A stretch of 64,000 bases of DNA from Hypholoma sublateritium FD-334 SS-4 (taxonomy: Eukaryota; Basidiomycota; Agaricomycetes; Agaricales; Strophariaceae): the NCBI GenBank assembly GCA_000827495.1, contig KN817526.1, positions 124,001 through 188,000 on the forward strand, in the 5' to 3' direction. The position numbers and the translations under genes were made by a program. The notes below the pieces were generated by a model. The model saw only the letters and a list, made by a program, of their open reading frames with translations, was not told the DNA's origin and ran no database searches. Below are positions 44,513-55,839 of the stretch, piece after piece (positions within the stretch are counted from its first letter, which is position 1; every line of letters starts with the position of its first letter).

Positions 44513-45585
44513 ATGGCAACTCTACAGAACAAAACCGTCGTCGTCGTCGGCGGCTCGTCCGGGATCGGCTTCGGCGTCACGCTCGCCGCGCTGCAGTCGC
44601 TCGCGAGCGTGGTGATCATCGCGTCGAGCAACGCCGAGCGCGTCGCGGGCGCCGTCGCGCAGCTCCAAGCGCACAAGCTCCCTGGCGAGGTGCGCGGCGA
44701 GGTCGTCGACGCAAGGGACGCTGCGGCGCCGTCGCCCACATTGCGTGGACCAGCGGCGACCTGGCGCCGGGATACATGGGCGGCGATCAGTCGCAGCCGT
44801 TGACCGGTGCGCTGCTCCGATACCTTGATCTGTGCAGCCATTGAATATTGGATTCTTGTGCAGGGGCGTTCACCACGCGTTTCTGGGGACCGTACATCCT
44901 CGCGCAGAGCGCGAAATTCAATCCCGGGGGATCGTTGACGCTCACGTCAGGTATTTCCTCCTACATTGCACGTCGAGAACCGAGGCGTTTATGAGACCAA
45001 TTGACCCTTTAAACAAGGTATATTGGACCTCAAACCGCGGCCCGGAATGACCCTCCCAGCCGGCGTCAGTGCCGCTGTGGCAGGCCTCACCTCAGGGCTG
45101 GCCGTAGATCTCGCCCCCGTTCGCGTCAACGTCGTCAGTCCTGGAGGGGTACGTGGCGCCTTTCCTGACATTGGTTCAGATGATAATTGTCTCGACTTCC
45201 CTCAGGTCAATACAGAGGTCAGTCCGCATCCGAGCCTGGCGTACTGACAGATCACGCTGAAGCTAGGCTGTGTGTAGGTCTGGGATAAGCTGCAAATACC
45301 GGACGAGGCCAAAGAACATATAATCCAGGAGATGGCGAACAAACTCCTCATCAAGCGCATCGGGGAGCCCAGCGACGTACGCTCAACTTTTCATGCCACT
45401 ACACACACGCTCGTTAATTATGATTCTGGGATTCAATTAGCTTGCAGAAGCATATATCTTCCTGATGAAGTGAGTTCTCTCACTGTATACTCATGGTTCC
45501 AACTTCCGCAGCTTGTCTCTCTCACAGGTGTGGATACATCACTGGACAAAGGATTAACGTTGACGGAGGGGCTACTTTGGTTTGA
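44513..45585 (+). pseudogene. SDR family copy with frameshifting deletion
   Basis: It opens MATLQNKTVVVVGGSSGIGF like the array genes at 51-60 kb. Near 44726 about 28 nt present in the paralogues (for example copy at 52842-53934) are missing, which shifts the frame and ends the protein at 44803 after 96 residues. Downstream all later parts remain: RFWGPYILAQSAKFNPGGSL, LDLKPRPGMTLPAGVSAAVA, GLTSGLAVDLAPVRVNVVSP, the 12-nt microexon (45206-45217, VNTE), WDKLQIPDEAKEHI, EAYIFLMK and GYITGQRINVDGGATLV, ending TGA 45583-45585. Splice sites and promoter look intact, so the lesion is probably recent, or is an assembly error. It is on the opposite strand from the array and 6.7 kb away from it. Confidence 0.75.
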
Positions 45586-46053
45586 TTTGAATTGAATACA
45601 GCTGTTCAATGGATAGATACTTGTTGCTAACAGTCGGGGTTGTAGACACCAAATTCGAAGAAATTACAGTAAGCCGAGTGTCGATTGGGTAAGAGTCAAA
45701 GCAGTGAAAGACGAAGGATGGATACAATGTACTCTTTTACATAATTCATATGGCCCTTATAGGGGTCGGAAGTACAACTAGGACTGCCGTCACCGCTGGG
45801 CCAGAGCTCGTGTACTCATTGAACCCTCCCCGAGTCCATCTTCCTAAACATAATCGTGTGCTGACTGAAAATTCAGTGCGGATTACAAACAGTTTGAATT
45901 CTGACAAACATGAACATGTCGTCGGTATTGCAGCATATTATGCCACCCTGATTTCGCAAGATTCAAATGTATTTATATTCCTACCAGGTCAGTGTACTTA
46001 TACCACAGAATACAGAATAAAGCAACCCAAATTCAAAGAGACTCCCTACATCG
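45586..46053. other. Intergenic, contains right direct-repeat copy
   Basis: About 470 bp before the medium-chain oxidoreductase. It holds the repeat at 45621-45752 and presumably the promoter of the gene at 46054. No gene seen. Confidence 0.55.
45621..45752. repeat. Direct repeat flanking the SDR pseudogene, right copy
   Basis: It matches 43950-44085: TTGTTGCTAAC, TGTAGACACC, GTAAGAGTCAAAGCAGTGAA, GACGAAGGATGGATA and CATAATTCATA. The two copies bracket the SDR pseudogene and its promoter. Confidence 0.75.
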
Positions 46054-47322
46054 ATGTCTGTTCATACTGCCATTGCTGCAACTGCCAAGGGCCAAATCGA
46101 CGTCATTCAAGTACCTACCCGGGCGCCTGATGCTGGCGAAGTGCTCCTCAGAGTGGAATACGCCGCGATGATTGCATTCGACACCTATGTCACCGACTTG
46201 GGATTTTTTGTCGAGGAGTACCCTATGATACTTGGCTTCAGCGCGTCTGGGACTGTGTCTAACCTCGGTTCCGGAGTCGAGGGCCTGAAAGTCGGAGACA
46301 GGGTATGTTACTATGTATTCGTAATGTTTAATATTGACATGATGCTCACCTATCTAGGTAACTGCATTTACCTTCGGAGAATCGCAGAACAAAGGATTGC
46401 AAGAATATATCACGTTATCGAAAAATGTTGTCGCCAAGGCTAGTAATATTTCTCTCTGACACCATTTAGTGGGTTAATTACATAGCTCAAACAAATATGC
46501 CTTGTAGATTCCAGATTCTCTCCCTCTGGCAGCGGCAGCCACCCTACCAGATAATTTCGTGACATCGTTCTACACCCTCTTCAACCAGCTCGGCCTTCCA
46601 ATCCCAGCATCGTTCCCAGCGACAATACCTCCACCGCTGGCGTCGGTCCCCGTAGTGATATACGGTGCTGGGTCCGTATCTGGTATATACGCCGTCCAGC
46701 TCCTGCACACAGCTGGTTACAAGAAGATTGTCGCAATTGCATCCGAGAGGAACCACAAATACCTGCACTCTATAGGAGCCACGGACACCATTGACTACAG
46801 GAGCCCCTCCTTTGTCGAAGATATCAGCGCCGCTGTAGGTGGCGACGGGAAAGTCCTTTTGGCCGTCGATTGCATCGCTGCGGAGACCACCAGTTTGAAG
46901 ACGCTGGGAAGCGTTATGAGCCCCTTGGGAAAGCTTGCGGTTCTCCTTCCACTCAAGGAGGGTAGCACAGTGACCAACGCGCCCGACCAAGAGCTGTACG
47001 GGGAAGTGCGCCCAGAAAAGACGCCTTTTCCCGAGGGAACAGAGCTTGTGTATGTACGCACGTTTTTATACCAGCAGGTATGGATTGTTTTATTTTCATC
47101 GGTTTGAATTTTCTCGCCTACCTTCTTTTCCAGGATGAGACGTTGCGCGAGAAATTGATGCCAAATATCCTTCCTGCTCTCCTTGAGTCTGGAGGCATTA
47201 GCCCCACCAGGGTGCGCCTCTTGGATCTGGGAAGCCTCTTGGATAGAGTCAGCACAGGTCTTCAGTTGCTGAGGGAAAACAAAATTAGCAGCGAGAAGGT
47301 GATCGTGAAAGTGATTGCGTAA
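46054..47322 (+). CDS. Zinc-independent medium-chain oxidoreductase (enoyl-reductase/quinone-oxidoreductase-like)
   Basis: It opens MSVHTAIAATAKGQIDVIQV, then VEYAAMIAFDTYVTDLG, LGFSASGTVSNLGSGVEGLK and VGDR before intron 1, followed by VTAFTFGESQNKGLQEYITL. The Rossmann part has VVIYGAGSVSGIYAVQLLHT and GATDTIDYRSPSFVEDISAA. After a last intron it ends RENKISSEKVIVKVIA. No zinc-binding Cys/His pattern is present, so it belongs to the zinc-free GroES-like MDR branch that reduces enoyl, enone or quinone substrates with NADPH; trans-acting enoyl reductases of fungal metabolism belong here. Four exons. The second intron is best read as GCT-A then gtaata to attccag, which gives AKANSLPLAAAATLPDN. 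Confidence 0.87.
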
Positions 47323-47858
47323 AATGGCGTGGCACTAAATATTGAATTGTGAATGTTTTTCATGCCTAAAGGCGAACAATCCCAAGCAATCAGCAGATTT
47401 ACATTGTGCCACTCGTAAGATGATGGATGACGACACGCGTATGTAGTACGCGACTGGCTAATTAAGATCACATGCATGTTTCTGTATCCTGCGGTCCTGG
47501 CTCCTGGCCCCTAGTAGTATTAGGCCGTATCGCCGTTACGTGTCCGAAAGCCAGAACCGTAAGCTGAATTCATATTTCACTCCTAGAGCAGACTGGTGTA
47601 CCATATGTGCCTGCAGCAAGGCAACTTGAAATCAAAGTCGGGTGACAAACATACGTACATAGTATATTTTAGCCGTTAAGCGCCAGTGCCAGTAAGAATA
47701 AGAGTGGTGGTAGTGCATGCGCAGCAATTAAGCGCGCAGTAATAGGTACACTACATACGCGCCGTGCAATATATACAGTAAACAGGAAAGCATAATCGTA
47801 AGTAAGTCTAGTCGTATAAATTAACCCCCCCATTACCCACTACTCCTCCCCATCGCAT
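47323..47858. other. Intergenic between converging genes
   Basis: About 535 bp between the oxidoreductase stop and the DEAD-box stop. It is AT-rich in its second half and holds two 3' UTRs. No gene seen. Confidence 0.6.
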
Positions 47859-50404
47859 CTAATACTCCTCACGTCCCGCACGCCCGCGGCTCGAGCTCGA
47901 GCCACGTCCCACCCAGCTGGGCGTCGAGCGTCCACCGCCGCTATGCCCTCCGCGCTCGCGCCCCGTCGCGCCCTCCCACGAATTCAACCGCCGCGGGGGA
48001 GCCGCGGACGTATACCCCGTCGCACCGCCACTGCTGCTGCGCCCGCGGTACCCATCGCGCTCCTCCGAGCCGCGCGGCGCGTACCCTCCACCGCTGCTGC
48101 TGTCCCTCGCCCCGTAGCCACCCTGGCCGCGGCGGCTCTCAAACCCGCCTCCGCTCTCCCCGCGCGCTGCGTACCCGCCGCTCGATCCACGCGACTCGTA
48201 GCCCCCGCTCGACCCACGCGCCGCATAGCCCCCGCTGGCCCCGCGCGACTCGTAGCCCCCACTCGCCCCGCGCGACGCATAGCCCCCGCGGCTCCCTCCA
48301 CCCCCGCGCGACCCACCGCGCCCCCCAAATCCGCCCCCGCCGCCCATCGCCGACAGCAGCGTGCGGCTGATCTGCAGCTCGCGCGTCAGCGCACACATCT
48401 CGCCAAAGAACTTCTGCAGCCCGCGCGCCGCGCCCTCCGTCGTCAGCCCCGTCGTCCCCTGGCGCCCGACGTAGAAGCCGAGCTGCGCCATGAACGTCCC
48501 CGAGATCGTCTCCGACGCCGCGCGGCCGGGGTACACCGCCTCCGGCTTGCTGTTCGGCGGCACGTAGTCCGGCTGCCCGATGCGCGCGGTGAGCGCCGCG
48601 GCCCAGGGCTCGATCTCGCCGAGGTTCGCCGCGCTGTAGTTCGCGCGCGGGTCGGCGACGATCATCTCTTCGCACTCGCGCGCGAGCTGGTCGACGGTGA
48701 CACTGCCCGCCTTCGTGCCGACGACGCGCGCGATGCGCGTGACGGCAGGCGTCTCCCACTCGCCGCAGAGGACGGTATCCGCGCGCCCGCGTCCGGCGCA
48801 GTCACCCCCGCGCCCCGTGCGCCCGACGCGGTGAACGTACATGTCCGGACTCGAGGGGACGCCGAGCTGAATGACGCGCGTGACGCCGGGGTAGTCGACC
48901 CCACGGGCTGACACGTCCGATGTAATGAGGACAGAGCCGGTGTGCGGCGCGACGTCCGAGCGGAAGGACGCAGATACGTTGATACGACGCGACATGTCAC
49001 GCTTCGCATGCATCTCGTAGGTGCGCGTGGGCAGGGGGAAGAGGGCGGGAGTGGTGGGCGTGGCGCGTCCGCGGCGGGGGGTGGAGGTGGCCGCGGCGGC
49101 GGAGAGGATGTCTGCGAAGAGCATCGTCATTTTTGTTGTGCTGAGGAAAACGATGACTTTGCTCTTGCGGCCTTCTTGCGCGCAGAGTAGTTGATCGTGG
49201 GCGATGAGACGGAGGATATGCGGCACGGCGTCGGCGCCGGACGGTAGGGTGGTGGTATATTGGGGGATATGGGCATGTGTTGCGGCGTCTGCATCACTCA
49301 CACAGTTGACGAAGGTGTGCTGCCGTGCAAGGAGTTTGCTGGCGATTTCCTGGATGGGCCTCGACACGGTCGCACTAAACAGGAAAGTCTGGCGTAGGGG
49401 TGCTGAAGGGAGAGACCGCGAGATGCGCTCGATGTCCTCCCGGAAGCCCATGTCGAGCAGGGTATCCGCCTCGTCGAGGATGAGCTAACACGGTGATTAG
49501 CTTTGTGTATCGCAAACAAGTCCGTGAACGTACAATTTTAGTGCTCTTAAGAGCGGCAGCGAACATAGGCTCGCTTTGGATGAGATCCATCAAACGACCA
49601 GGTGTAGCGACGACGATGTCCTTGCGGCCGCGGTCCCATGAGCTGATCTGGCGTCCACGGCTCTCGCCGCCCAGCAGGATTTGTGTCTGGAAGCCCCGGT
49701 GGTGGTGGCTCAAGTTTCCAGCCTCGACCGCAATCTGCGTCGCGAGTTCGCGCGTCGGGGAGAGAATGAGCGTGCCCACGTGCTGCGAGGCGTACGTTTT
49801 CGCCGCACGGGCAGCGTCTGCACTGGTCCACCTGTCGCCCAGGCCCGAGTCGATATGCGCCTGCTCAACATGGGACTGGATGGCCTTTAGTCGGGCCTCA
49901 ATTGCAGGGACAAGGAACGCCATGGTCTTGCCCGTGCCGGTCTTCGCCTTGACGAGCAGGTCGCGCGGGCGGGTGGTGTCGGCTGTTTCGCTGTGCGCCT
50001 CTGCGAGGTGGGGGAGGAGGGGGAAGATGCGGGCCTGGACCGTGGACATGTGCGTGTGCTGGAACGGGTGCTGGGTAATCGCCCGGAGCGTGTCGGGGTG
50101 CAGAGTGTCTGTGAGAGTGGAGAACGCGGTCGCGGGGTCTTTTTCGTCGCCAGCTGGCGGGGCGTCGTAGACAGCAGCGGGAATGCGCGCTGCCGCGGCA
50201 GCCTGTGAGGCATTTCGCGCGAGCAGCATGTCGCATGGGAAAAGGCGGCGGGGGAGGCCTATACTGGTCAGACGCTGCTGAAAATGTAGACGAGGACAAC
50301 TCACTGCTCCTGGTAAGCGCCGACAAGACGAAGGTGCGGCGGGGAATAAGGGAGAGAACGCGCGGGGCAGCGGCTGCCGCACGGGTGTATGCAGCGGATA
50401 TCAT
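47859..50404 (-). CDS. Mitochondrial DEAD-box RNA helicase with RGG tail (MSS116-like)
   Basis: Three exons on the minus strand: 50404-50305, 50258-49534 and 49484-47859, giving about 816 residues. The N-terminus MISAAYTRAAAAAPRVLSLI plus PRRTFVLSALTRSS looks like a mitochondrial presequence. Helicase motifs in order: AKTGTGKT (I), SPTRELATQ (Ia), VATPGRLMD (Ib), LDEAD (II, first residues of exon 3), FSAT (III), VIVFLSTTKMTMLF (IV), SDVSARGVDYPGV (V) and HRVGRTGRGG (VI). A helical C-terminal extension leads to a Gly/Arg/Ser-rich tail of about 150 residues with RGG boxes. Mss116/CYT-19-type helicases help group I/II intron splicing and RNA remodelling in mitochondria. A 322-codon antisense frame over the tail is a shadow. 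Confidence 0.9.
48150..48310 (-). repeat. 30-bp tandem repeat coding the RGG tail
   Basis: Units of 10 residues alternate as SRGASGGYE and ARGSSGGYA variants, at least five in a row. The repeated DNA is very GC-rich and may expand or contract. Confidence 0.75.
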
Positions 50405-51216
50405 GGCTGTGGACTTGACTGAACGAGTCCAGGTGTTTTTGGTGGTGAAGAAGACGTTCCGGCGGAATATGGGGCCAACTGAGAAAATCTCGTGGGAATT
50501 TGGTTTCTGCATCACATGTTTAGATCACCTGTACGCCTAATTGGGACGCGTCGAGGCGCGTCGCGTCCGCAAATTTACTTGTGGGCCAGGGGACAGAGCC
50601 AAGCGCGGGGGGAGATCTAGACACATGGCGGGATGCATGACTCGATCTTGAATCTTGGGTATTGGGATTTGAAGTGGGGGGAAGAAAGAACGATTAAAGG
50701 GAAAATCGAATTGACCTTCTACTTATAAGAAATCCGAGAAGCATCCCCGGCAACCTCCGCGTGCCCCAATGTCCTAGCAAATATTTGTCCCGTCTATCCT
50801 TGGGATCTGAGACACTAACAGATGTAGGATATCAGGCATACTTTGACCCGCATATATCTACTCCGGAATGCCGATGTAAGAAATTTTGTTAAAAAAAGCT
50901 TTTGTAGAATTTGTTTTGTTGCGGTCTGATTTCTATGAATGGAGCGAGTATCCTCTCTTGTAACATTTCCACGATTACTGCTGATGCGTCGGGTATGCAA
51001 AGCGCACGTTCATATCGAGAAATGGTCCGGGCGGCGACTCTAGAGCTCCAGTCCGTGCTCCCGACGCTGCAGTTCTCTTCTGCCACCACCCTCACCCATG
51101 ATGCTGCCAGTTAAAACGTCGTTCATATGAAATCATCGCACTTACGAATAGGGAAATTTGAGGTTAGTCAAGCAGAGAGAGCTACTGGATTACTGGCCGT
51201 ACACCTAATGTGTAAA
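50405..51216. other. Intergenic between DEAD-box gene and SDR array
   Basis: About 810 bp. The first part is the DEAD-box promoter. Around 50889-51114 there are open frames on both strands (60-70 codons) without a recognisable protein. Nothing firm. Confidence 0.45.
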
Positions 51217-52327
51217 TTACGCAAGGGTAATGCCGCCATCTACGTTGATCCTCTGGCCGGTGATATATCCACACCTATTAAAGCGAAGACACTGTTAGAA
51301 CTTCTGATAGGGATACGTATAGGGAATAAGCCTACTTCATCAAGAAAATATACGCCTCTGCGACCTATGTAGCGTGAGTAACATCGACCGTATGTCAGAA
51401 ACTCGAGAGCCTTAGGTCCAAGACAATGCGCACCTCGTCCGGCTCTCCAAAGCGTTTGATAAGTAACCTGTCCAGCCCTTTCTTCATAAGCTCAGTGACC
51501 TGCGGTGGGAACTTCTCCCAAATCTATAACATGTAGATCGTGCATCAGCATGTTCCTACCATCGAGACACCGTGATTCCGAAATTATCGAACCTCCGTGT
51601 CAATCTACTTAATAAATCAGCATCCCAGAAAAGTCCAGAAGGTCCAAGCACTTACCACCCCAGGAGACACGAGATTAACACGCACCCCAGCGGGCGCCAG
51701 ATCCACCGCTAGGCCCTTGGACAGCCCGTCGACGGCGCCGCAGCCACCCGCGGGGACGGATACGCCGGGCTGTGGCTTCAGATCGGATATCCCTAACCCG
51801 CGTATCCGCGTGTCAGGAGTGTTTCAATTTATGTGATAGGGTAAAGCACAAACGTGCTCAGACGCACCCCCAGTAAGCGTGAACGACCCGCCCGCGTTGA
51901 TCTTCACGCTCTGCGCGAGGATCGCAGGGCCCCAGAAGCGCACCGCAAAAAAATCTGTTCACCACCCACTCATCAGCACACTCGCGCCTCGCCGACGGCG
52001 TATGCATAGACGTAGGCACGCACCACCCATGCCCTCCTCCGGCGCCGGCACGTCCCCGCTCGTCCACACAACATGGTCCACTGCGCCCACACGCGCCGCA
52101 AGCTCTTTCAATGCACTAGCATCCTTGGCTTCGACGACCTCGCCTCGCACCGTCCCAGGGAGCGCGTGTGCCTGGAGGCGCGTCGCGGCGCCGTCAACGC
52201 GCCCTGCGTTACTAGACGCTATGATGACGGTGTGCGCGAGTGCTTGGAGCGCAGCGCGCGCGACGGCGAAGCCGATGCCGGACGAGCCGCCGATGATAAG
52301 GATGGTTTTGTTCTGCAGGGTTGTCAT
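51217..52327 (-). CDS. SDR array gene 1 (YxxxK-less short-chain dehydrogenase)
   Basis: It opens MTTLQNKTILIIGGSSGIGF, the Rossmann glycine motif, with VIIASSNAGRVDGAATRLQA next. Later exons give VDHVVWTSGD, FFAVRFWGPAILAQSVKINA, GGSFTLTG, SDLKPQPGVSVPAGGCGAVD and GLSKGLAVDLAPAGVRVNLV. Where classical SDRs have YxxxK about eight residues before GLT/GLA, this copy has Pro and Cys. A 12-nt exon at 51593-51604 encodes IDTE; then IWEKFPPQV, a 29-nt exon VAEAYIFLM(K), and GYITGQRINVDGGITLA ending at TAA 51217-51219. An exon of seven to eight in all; about 255 residues. It is the most diverged member at its N-terminus. NAD(P) binding is likely; reaction unknown. Confidence 0.85.
51593..51604 (-). 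other. 12-nt microexon of SDR array gene 1
   Basis: Codes for I-D-T-E between intron ends ...agtag and gttcga. The same exon exists in all seven copies (see also 45206, 53204, 54792, 56221, 57559 and 59278). Confidence 0.7.
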
Positions 52328-52841
52328 GTTCTGTTGCTTGGATTATTATGGGTGGTTGGTGGTAGAGAACTGGGGTTTGCAGGGGGCCTTTTATATTGTG
52401 CGCTGGCGCTGTTCGCATGCCCTAGGTTCCTGCGGAGGCCCTGGGTCTCAGGGAAAGATGACTAAATTATAAGTAAGCTTTGTGTTCGAGCAGGCGAGTT
52501 GTGCGTTTGGCGCACTGTGTGATGATACTATTATAGCTTTTTGGGGCGAAATATGAGCAAAACCATAGATAAGATTAGATATTAGTAGGCAGGCGCACCA
52601 GCTTGATTGGATGGCAAGAATAGCTACAACTTTTGAAGCAGGATTCTTCACAAAATAATAGATTAGATTAGATACCCAGGCGTCTTGCTTTCCGCCCCAG
52701 AACCCTGCCAGCACCAGTACAGGTCGTCTGAATATTGGATGCAAGGAATGCCTAACATTACTATCAAATACAAAGTTGTCACGGACGGACTGACTAACGT
52801 GGCGTACTACTGGACACCTGTAGAATCAATACACTCATGAT
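52328..52841. other. Spacer between SDR array genes 1 and 2
   Basis: About 510 bp with a TATA-like ATATAAAA (minus strand, 52389-52396), about 65 bp before ATG 52327. The remainder is AT-rich with no gene. Confidence 0.55.
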
Positions 52842-53934
52842 TTAGGCCAGCCCGATGCCGCCATCGACGTTAATCCTCTGTCCGGTGATATATCCACACC
52901 TATTCGAGCGGAAACACTATCAGTACTCGAAGGAACATGGACAAAGATCAAGCCTACTTCATCAAGAAGATATACGCCTCTGCGACCTAGAATTGGCCAC
53001 CGTGAGCTACGGGCCACGGATCGTCACCGAAGATCAAGCGCACCTCGTTCGGCTCTGCGTAGCGTTTGATGAGCAGTTTTTCTTTCCCTTGTTGCAAGAG
53101 CTCAGCGAACTGCGGCGGGAACTTCTCCCAGATCTGTTGTACGCAGAACGAACACGTTAGTATGACTTGCTGTTTTGAGACACACGGGGTGAGGAGCGCG
53201 AACCTCTGTGTGAATCTGCGCGCATTGAAACAGCCCCGTCAGCATTCCTAAATTTCGGAACGGCAACACAACTCAGGACGACCTACCCCGCCGGGAGAGA
53301 TGCTGTTAACCCGCACGCCCTTGGGCGCCAGATCCACCGCCAGGCCCTTGGTCAGCCCTTCTATCGCAGCGCACCCGCCCGCATTGATCGCTAGTCCCTG
53401 GTAAGGCTGTATATCGGCGGGCCCTAGAATGCGCGCATCAGCAGTCTCACCGCGCCGGTCACCGCGTGCGCTTCCACTTACCTCCCGTGAGAGTGAACGA
53501 CCCTCCCGCGTTGATCGTCGCGCTCTGCGCAAGAATCATCGGGCCCCAGAAGCGCACCGTGAAGAGGCCTGTCCAAAAGCGCGTCAGCCGCGCCACGCGC
53601 CGACGTCGATCAAGCAGCCACGCGCACCGGCCATTGCTTGCTCGGGAGACGACGGTACGTCGCCGCTCGTCCACGCGATGTGGTCGACCGCGCCGACGTG
53701 CGCGGCGAACGCCTTGAGCGCGGCGGCGTCTTTCGCATCGACGACCTCGCCACGCACCTCGCCAGGAAGCTTGTGCGCTTGGAGCCGCGCGACGGCGCCC
53801 GCGACGCGCTCGGCGTTACTAGACGCGATGATCACGGTGCTGGCGAGCGACTGGAGCGCGGCGAGCGCGACGCCGAAGCCGATCCCGGACGAGCCCCCGA
53901 CGACGAGGACGGTTTTGTTCTGTAAGGTCGCCAT
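52842..53934 (-). CDS. SDR array gene 2 (YxxxK-less short-chain dehydrogenase)
   Basis: It opens MATLQNKTVLVVGGSSGIGF, then ALAALQSLASTVIIASSNAE, HKLPGEVRGEVVDAKDAAAL and VDHIAWTSGDV. The exon junction GCC-G to GC-CTC gives AMAGLFTVRFWGPMILAQSA. The region for catalysis reads LAINAGGCAAIEGLTKGLAV: Asn and Cys stand where Tyr and Lys are expected. VNSISPGG leads to the 12-nt exon at 53204-53215 (IHTE), then the Trp-Glu-Lys-Phe-Pro segment, the EAYIFL exon and GYITGQRINVDGGIGLA with TAA 52842-52844. It is the closest relative, by eye, of the frameshifted copy at 44513. About 255 residues, cytosolic, cofactor-binding likely, substrate unknown. Confidence 0.86.
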
Positions 53935-54425
53935 GTCTGTGCTGAGAGTAATAGGTTCTTGATTAGAAGATCGATCATCGGCTAGCCCTTTATATCGCTC
54001 TGCAGCTCTCCTCGTGCTGCGCCGTTGGTCTAATGGAAGATGACTATTTGGGCTGCCGTACGTCCAAGGAGCAGCTGACGAGGCTCCACGGCTTTTATGT
54101 TGGCTAGATGCGTAATCATTGTAATGTGCTGCCGTTGTCCGAGTCTAAGTTTAGCAACGCAAGTCGATTATCATTGTGTCAGGGTCGACTCGGGTCGACC
54201 GTTCTGAGACAAGCGTGCCGGAAGGATGCGTGGCTCGGAAACTGCCGCGTTGAACTTGGTGGGCGCATATGTAGGCTTCCGATTTGTTCCATGAGTTACG
54301 AGCTCACTCCTGCTCACTCACAAGTATTCCTACTATTTTCATTTGACGATAACGTCGCAAGGGTACGAACATGTCGTAAACATTATGGATTCAAAGTTGC
54401 CGTTCAATAACACATGTATTCCAAC
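53935..54425. other. Spacer between SDR array genes 2 and 3
   Basis: About 490 bp. A TATA-like ATATAAAG (minus strand, about 53988-53995) lies about 55 bp before ATG 53934. No gene seen; a tRNA-like string at 54020 was examined and rejected. Confidence 0.55.
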
Positions 54426-55513
54426 CTACGCGAGCGCGACGCCCCCATCAACATTGATTCTCTCACCGGTGATATATCCACATCTATGTGGTTAAACATA
54501 TTAAGTTAACATCGCCACAAAGATCATCGGACAAAAATCTCACTTCATCAAAAAGAGGTATGCCTCTGCAATCTAAGAAACGGGTAGGTCAAATATTAAA
54601 AAATGCGTTAGTCTGAGTCCAGGAGCTGGACATACCTCTTGGGGCTCTCCGATACGTTTGATAAGCTGGTTTTTCTCGAGCTCCTTGCGAAATTGATCCT
54701 GTACAGCTATAGGGACTTTGTCCCAAATCTAGGGATAATTTTCAGGTTAAAATGGAGCTTCTATATGTACATGAAGTGGATAAAACATCACCTCTGTTTC
54801 TATCTGTGGAAAGACAAAAACATTTAGGGATCACGTAGTTGCGGGGGAGTAATGAAATGTGACACACCGCTCCAGGACCGATGACATTGACCCGTATGGG
54901 CGCTAAATCCACTGCCAGGCCTTTGGCCAAGCCCTCCAGGGCAGAGCATACGCCCGCGGAGACGACCCTGCCTGCACGAGGCTTGACGTCCAATATTCCT
55001 AAATACAGAGGGAATTACGTCTCATCAATGTCTGATAATTAGGATTGTAGCAAACTTTGCTGAATTTACCAGAGGTGAATGTCAGCGACCCTCCCGGACG
55101 GAAAGTCGCGTTCTGTGCGAGGATCAAAGGTCCCCAGAAACGGACGCTGAAGGCATCTACAGTCGTCCCCCGTTGTCAGCGAGCAGCTATTTTGAGCGCG
55201 CATTGCAAAACGCACCTGTAGAATCCAGCTTCTGTACGTCGCCACTCGTCCACGCGACATGGTCGATCGCGCCGAGGCTCAGGGCAAATTTCTTGACCGC
55301 CGCAGCGTCCTTCGCGTCGAGAACCTCGCCGCGCACCTCGCCTGGGAGCTTGTGCGCCTGCAAGCGCGCGACGGCGCCCGCGACGCGATCAGCGTTGCTG
55401 GACGCGATGATCACCACACTCGCGAACGACTGCAGCGCGGCGAGCGCGACGCCGAAGCCTATTCCAGATGAGCCACCAACGACGACGACGATTTTGTTTT
55501 GTAGAGTTGTCAT
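54426..55513 (-). CDS. SDR array gene 3 (YxxxK-less short-chain dehydrogenase)
   Basis: It opens MTTLQNKIVVVVGGSSGIGF; an in-frame ATG 33 nt upstream (MNRRQFFLAAQ) is not used by the other copies. It continues with LGAIDHVAWTSGDVQKLDST, RFWGPLILAQNATFRPGGSL and ILDVKPRAGRVVSAGVCSAL, then EGLAKGLAVDLAPIRVNVIG. Ser and Cys occupy the Tyr and Lys positions. The 12-nt exon is 54792-54803 (IETE), followed by WDKVPIAVQDQFRKELEKNQ, IAEAYLFLM and GYITGERINVDGGVALA ending TAG 54426-54428. The intact frame, conserved introns and TATA-like element (about 55559-55570) suggest a working gene. Confidence 0.86.
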
Positions 55514-55839
55514 TTGCGCTGCGAGAAAAAATTGTCTTCTGTTCAAGGAACCAGAGTAGTTTATATATATGATGTTCGACGGCAGTTGGCGAGCATACTA
55601 AGGCACATCACTTAGTACAGAGTTAGTAAAAACATCGATTACAAAGTAAGGCGTCTGAGAACCGCATCAGTCTTTGAATCACCCTTCGGCAGCGAAAAAT
55701 AGCACTCAAAAGGACCAAATTGGAGCGCGCTCCAGCCGCGTAACGCATTAACGGAATGCATTGGAATCAAACGTTATACCATTATTTGGCGGCTATGTAA
55801 AATTTTAATACTTCACGGAATGCCTCTAGGTCATTGTCT
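55514..55839. other. Spacer between SDR array genes 3 and 4
   Basis: About 325 bp with the TATA-like run at 55559-55570 on its right-hand gene side. No gene seen. Confidence 0.55.

Noticed and set aside
47943..48911. 322-codon plus-strand open frame
   Set aside because: It is antisense to the DEAD-box helicase exon 3 and rich in Ala, Arg and Pro, as expected from the GC-rich Gly/Arg repeat on the other strand.
54020..54040. tRNA-like string GTTGGTCTAATGGAAGA
   Set aside because: It resembles a D-arm, but no anticodon arm, no T-loop (GGTTCRAATCC) and no acceptor pairing follow.
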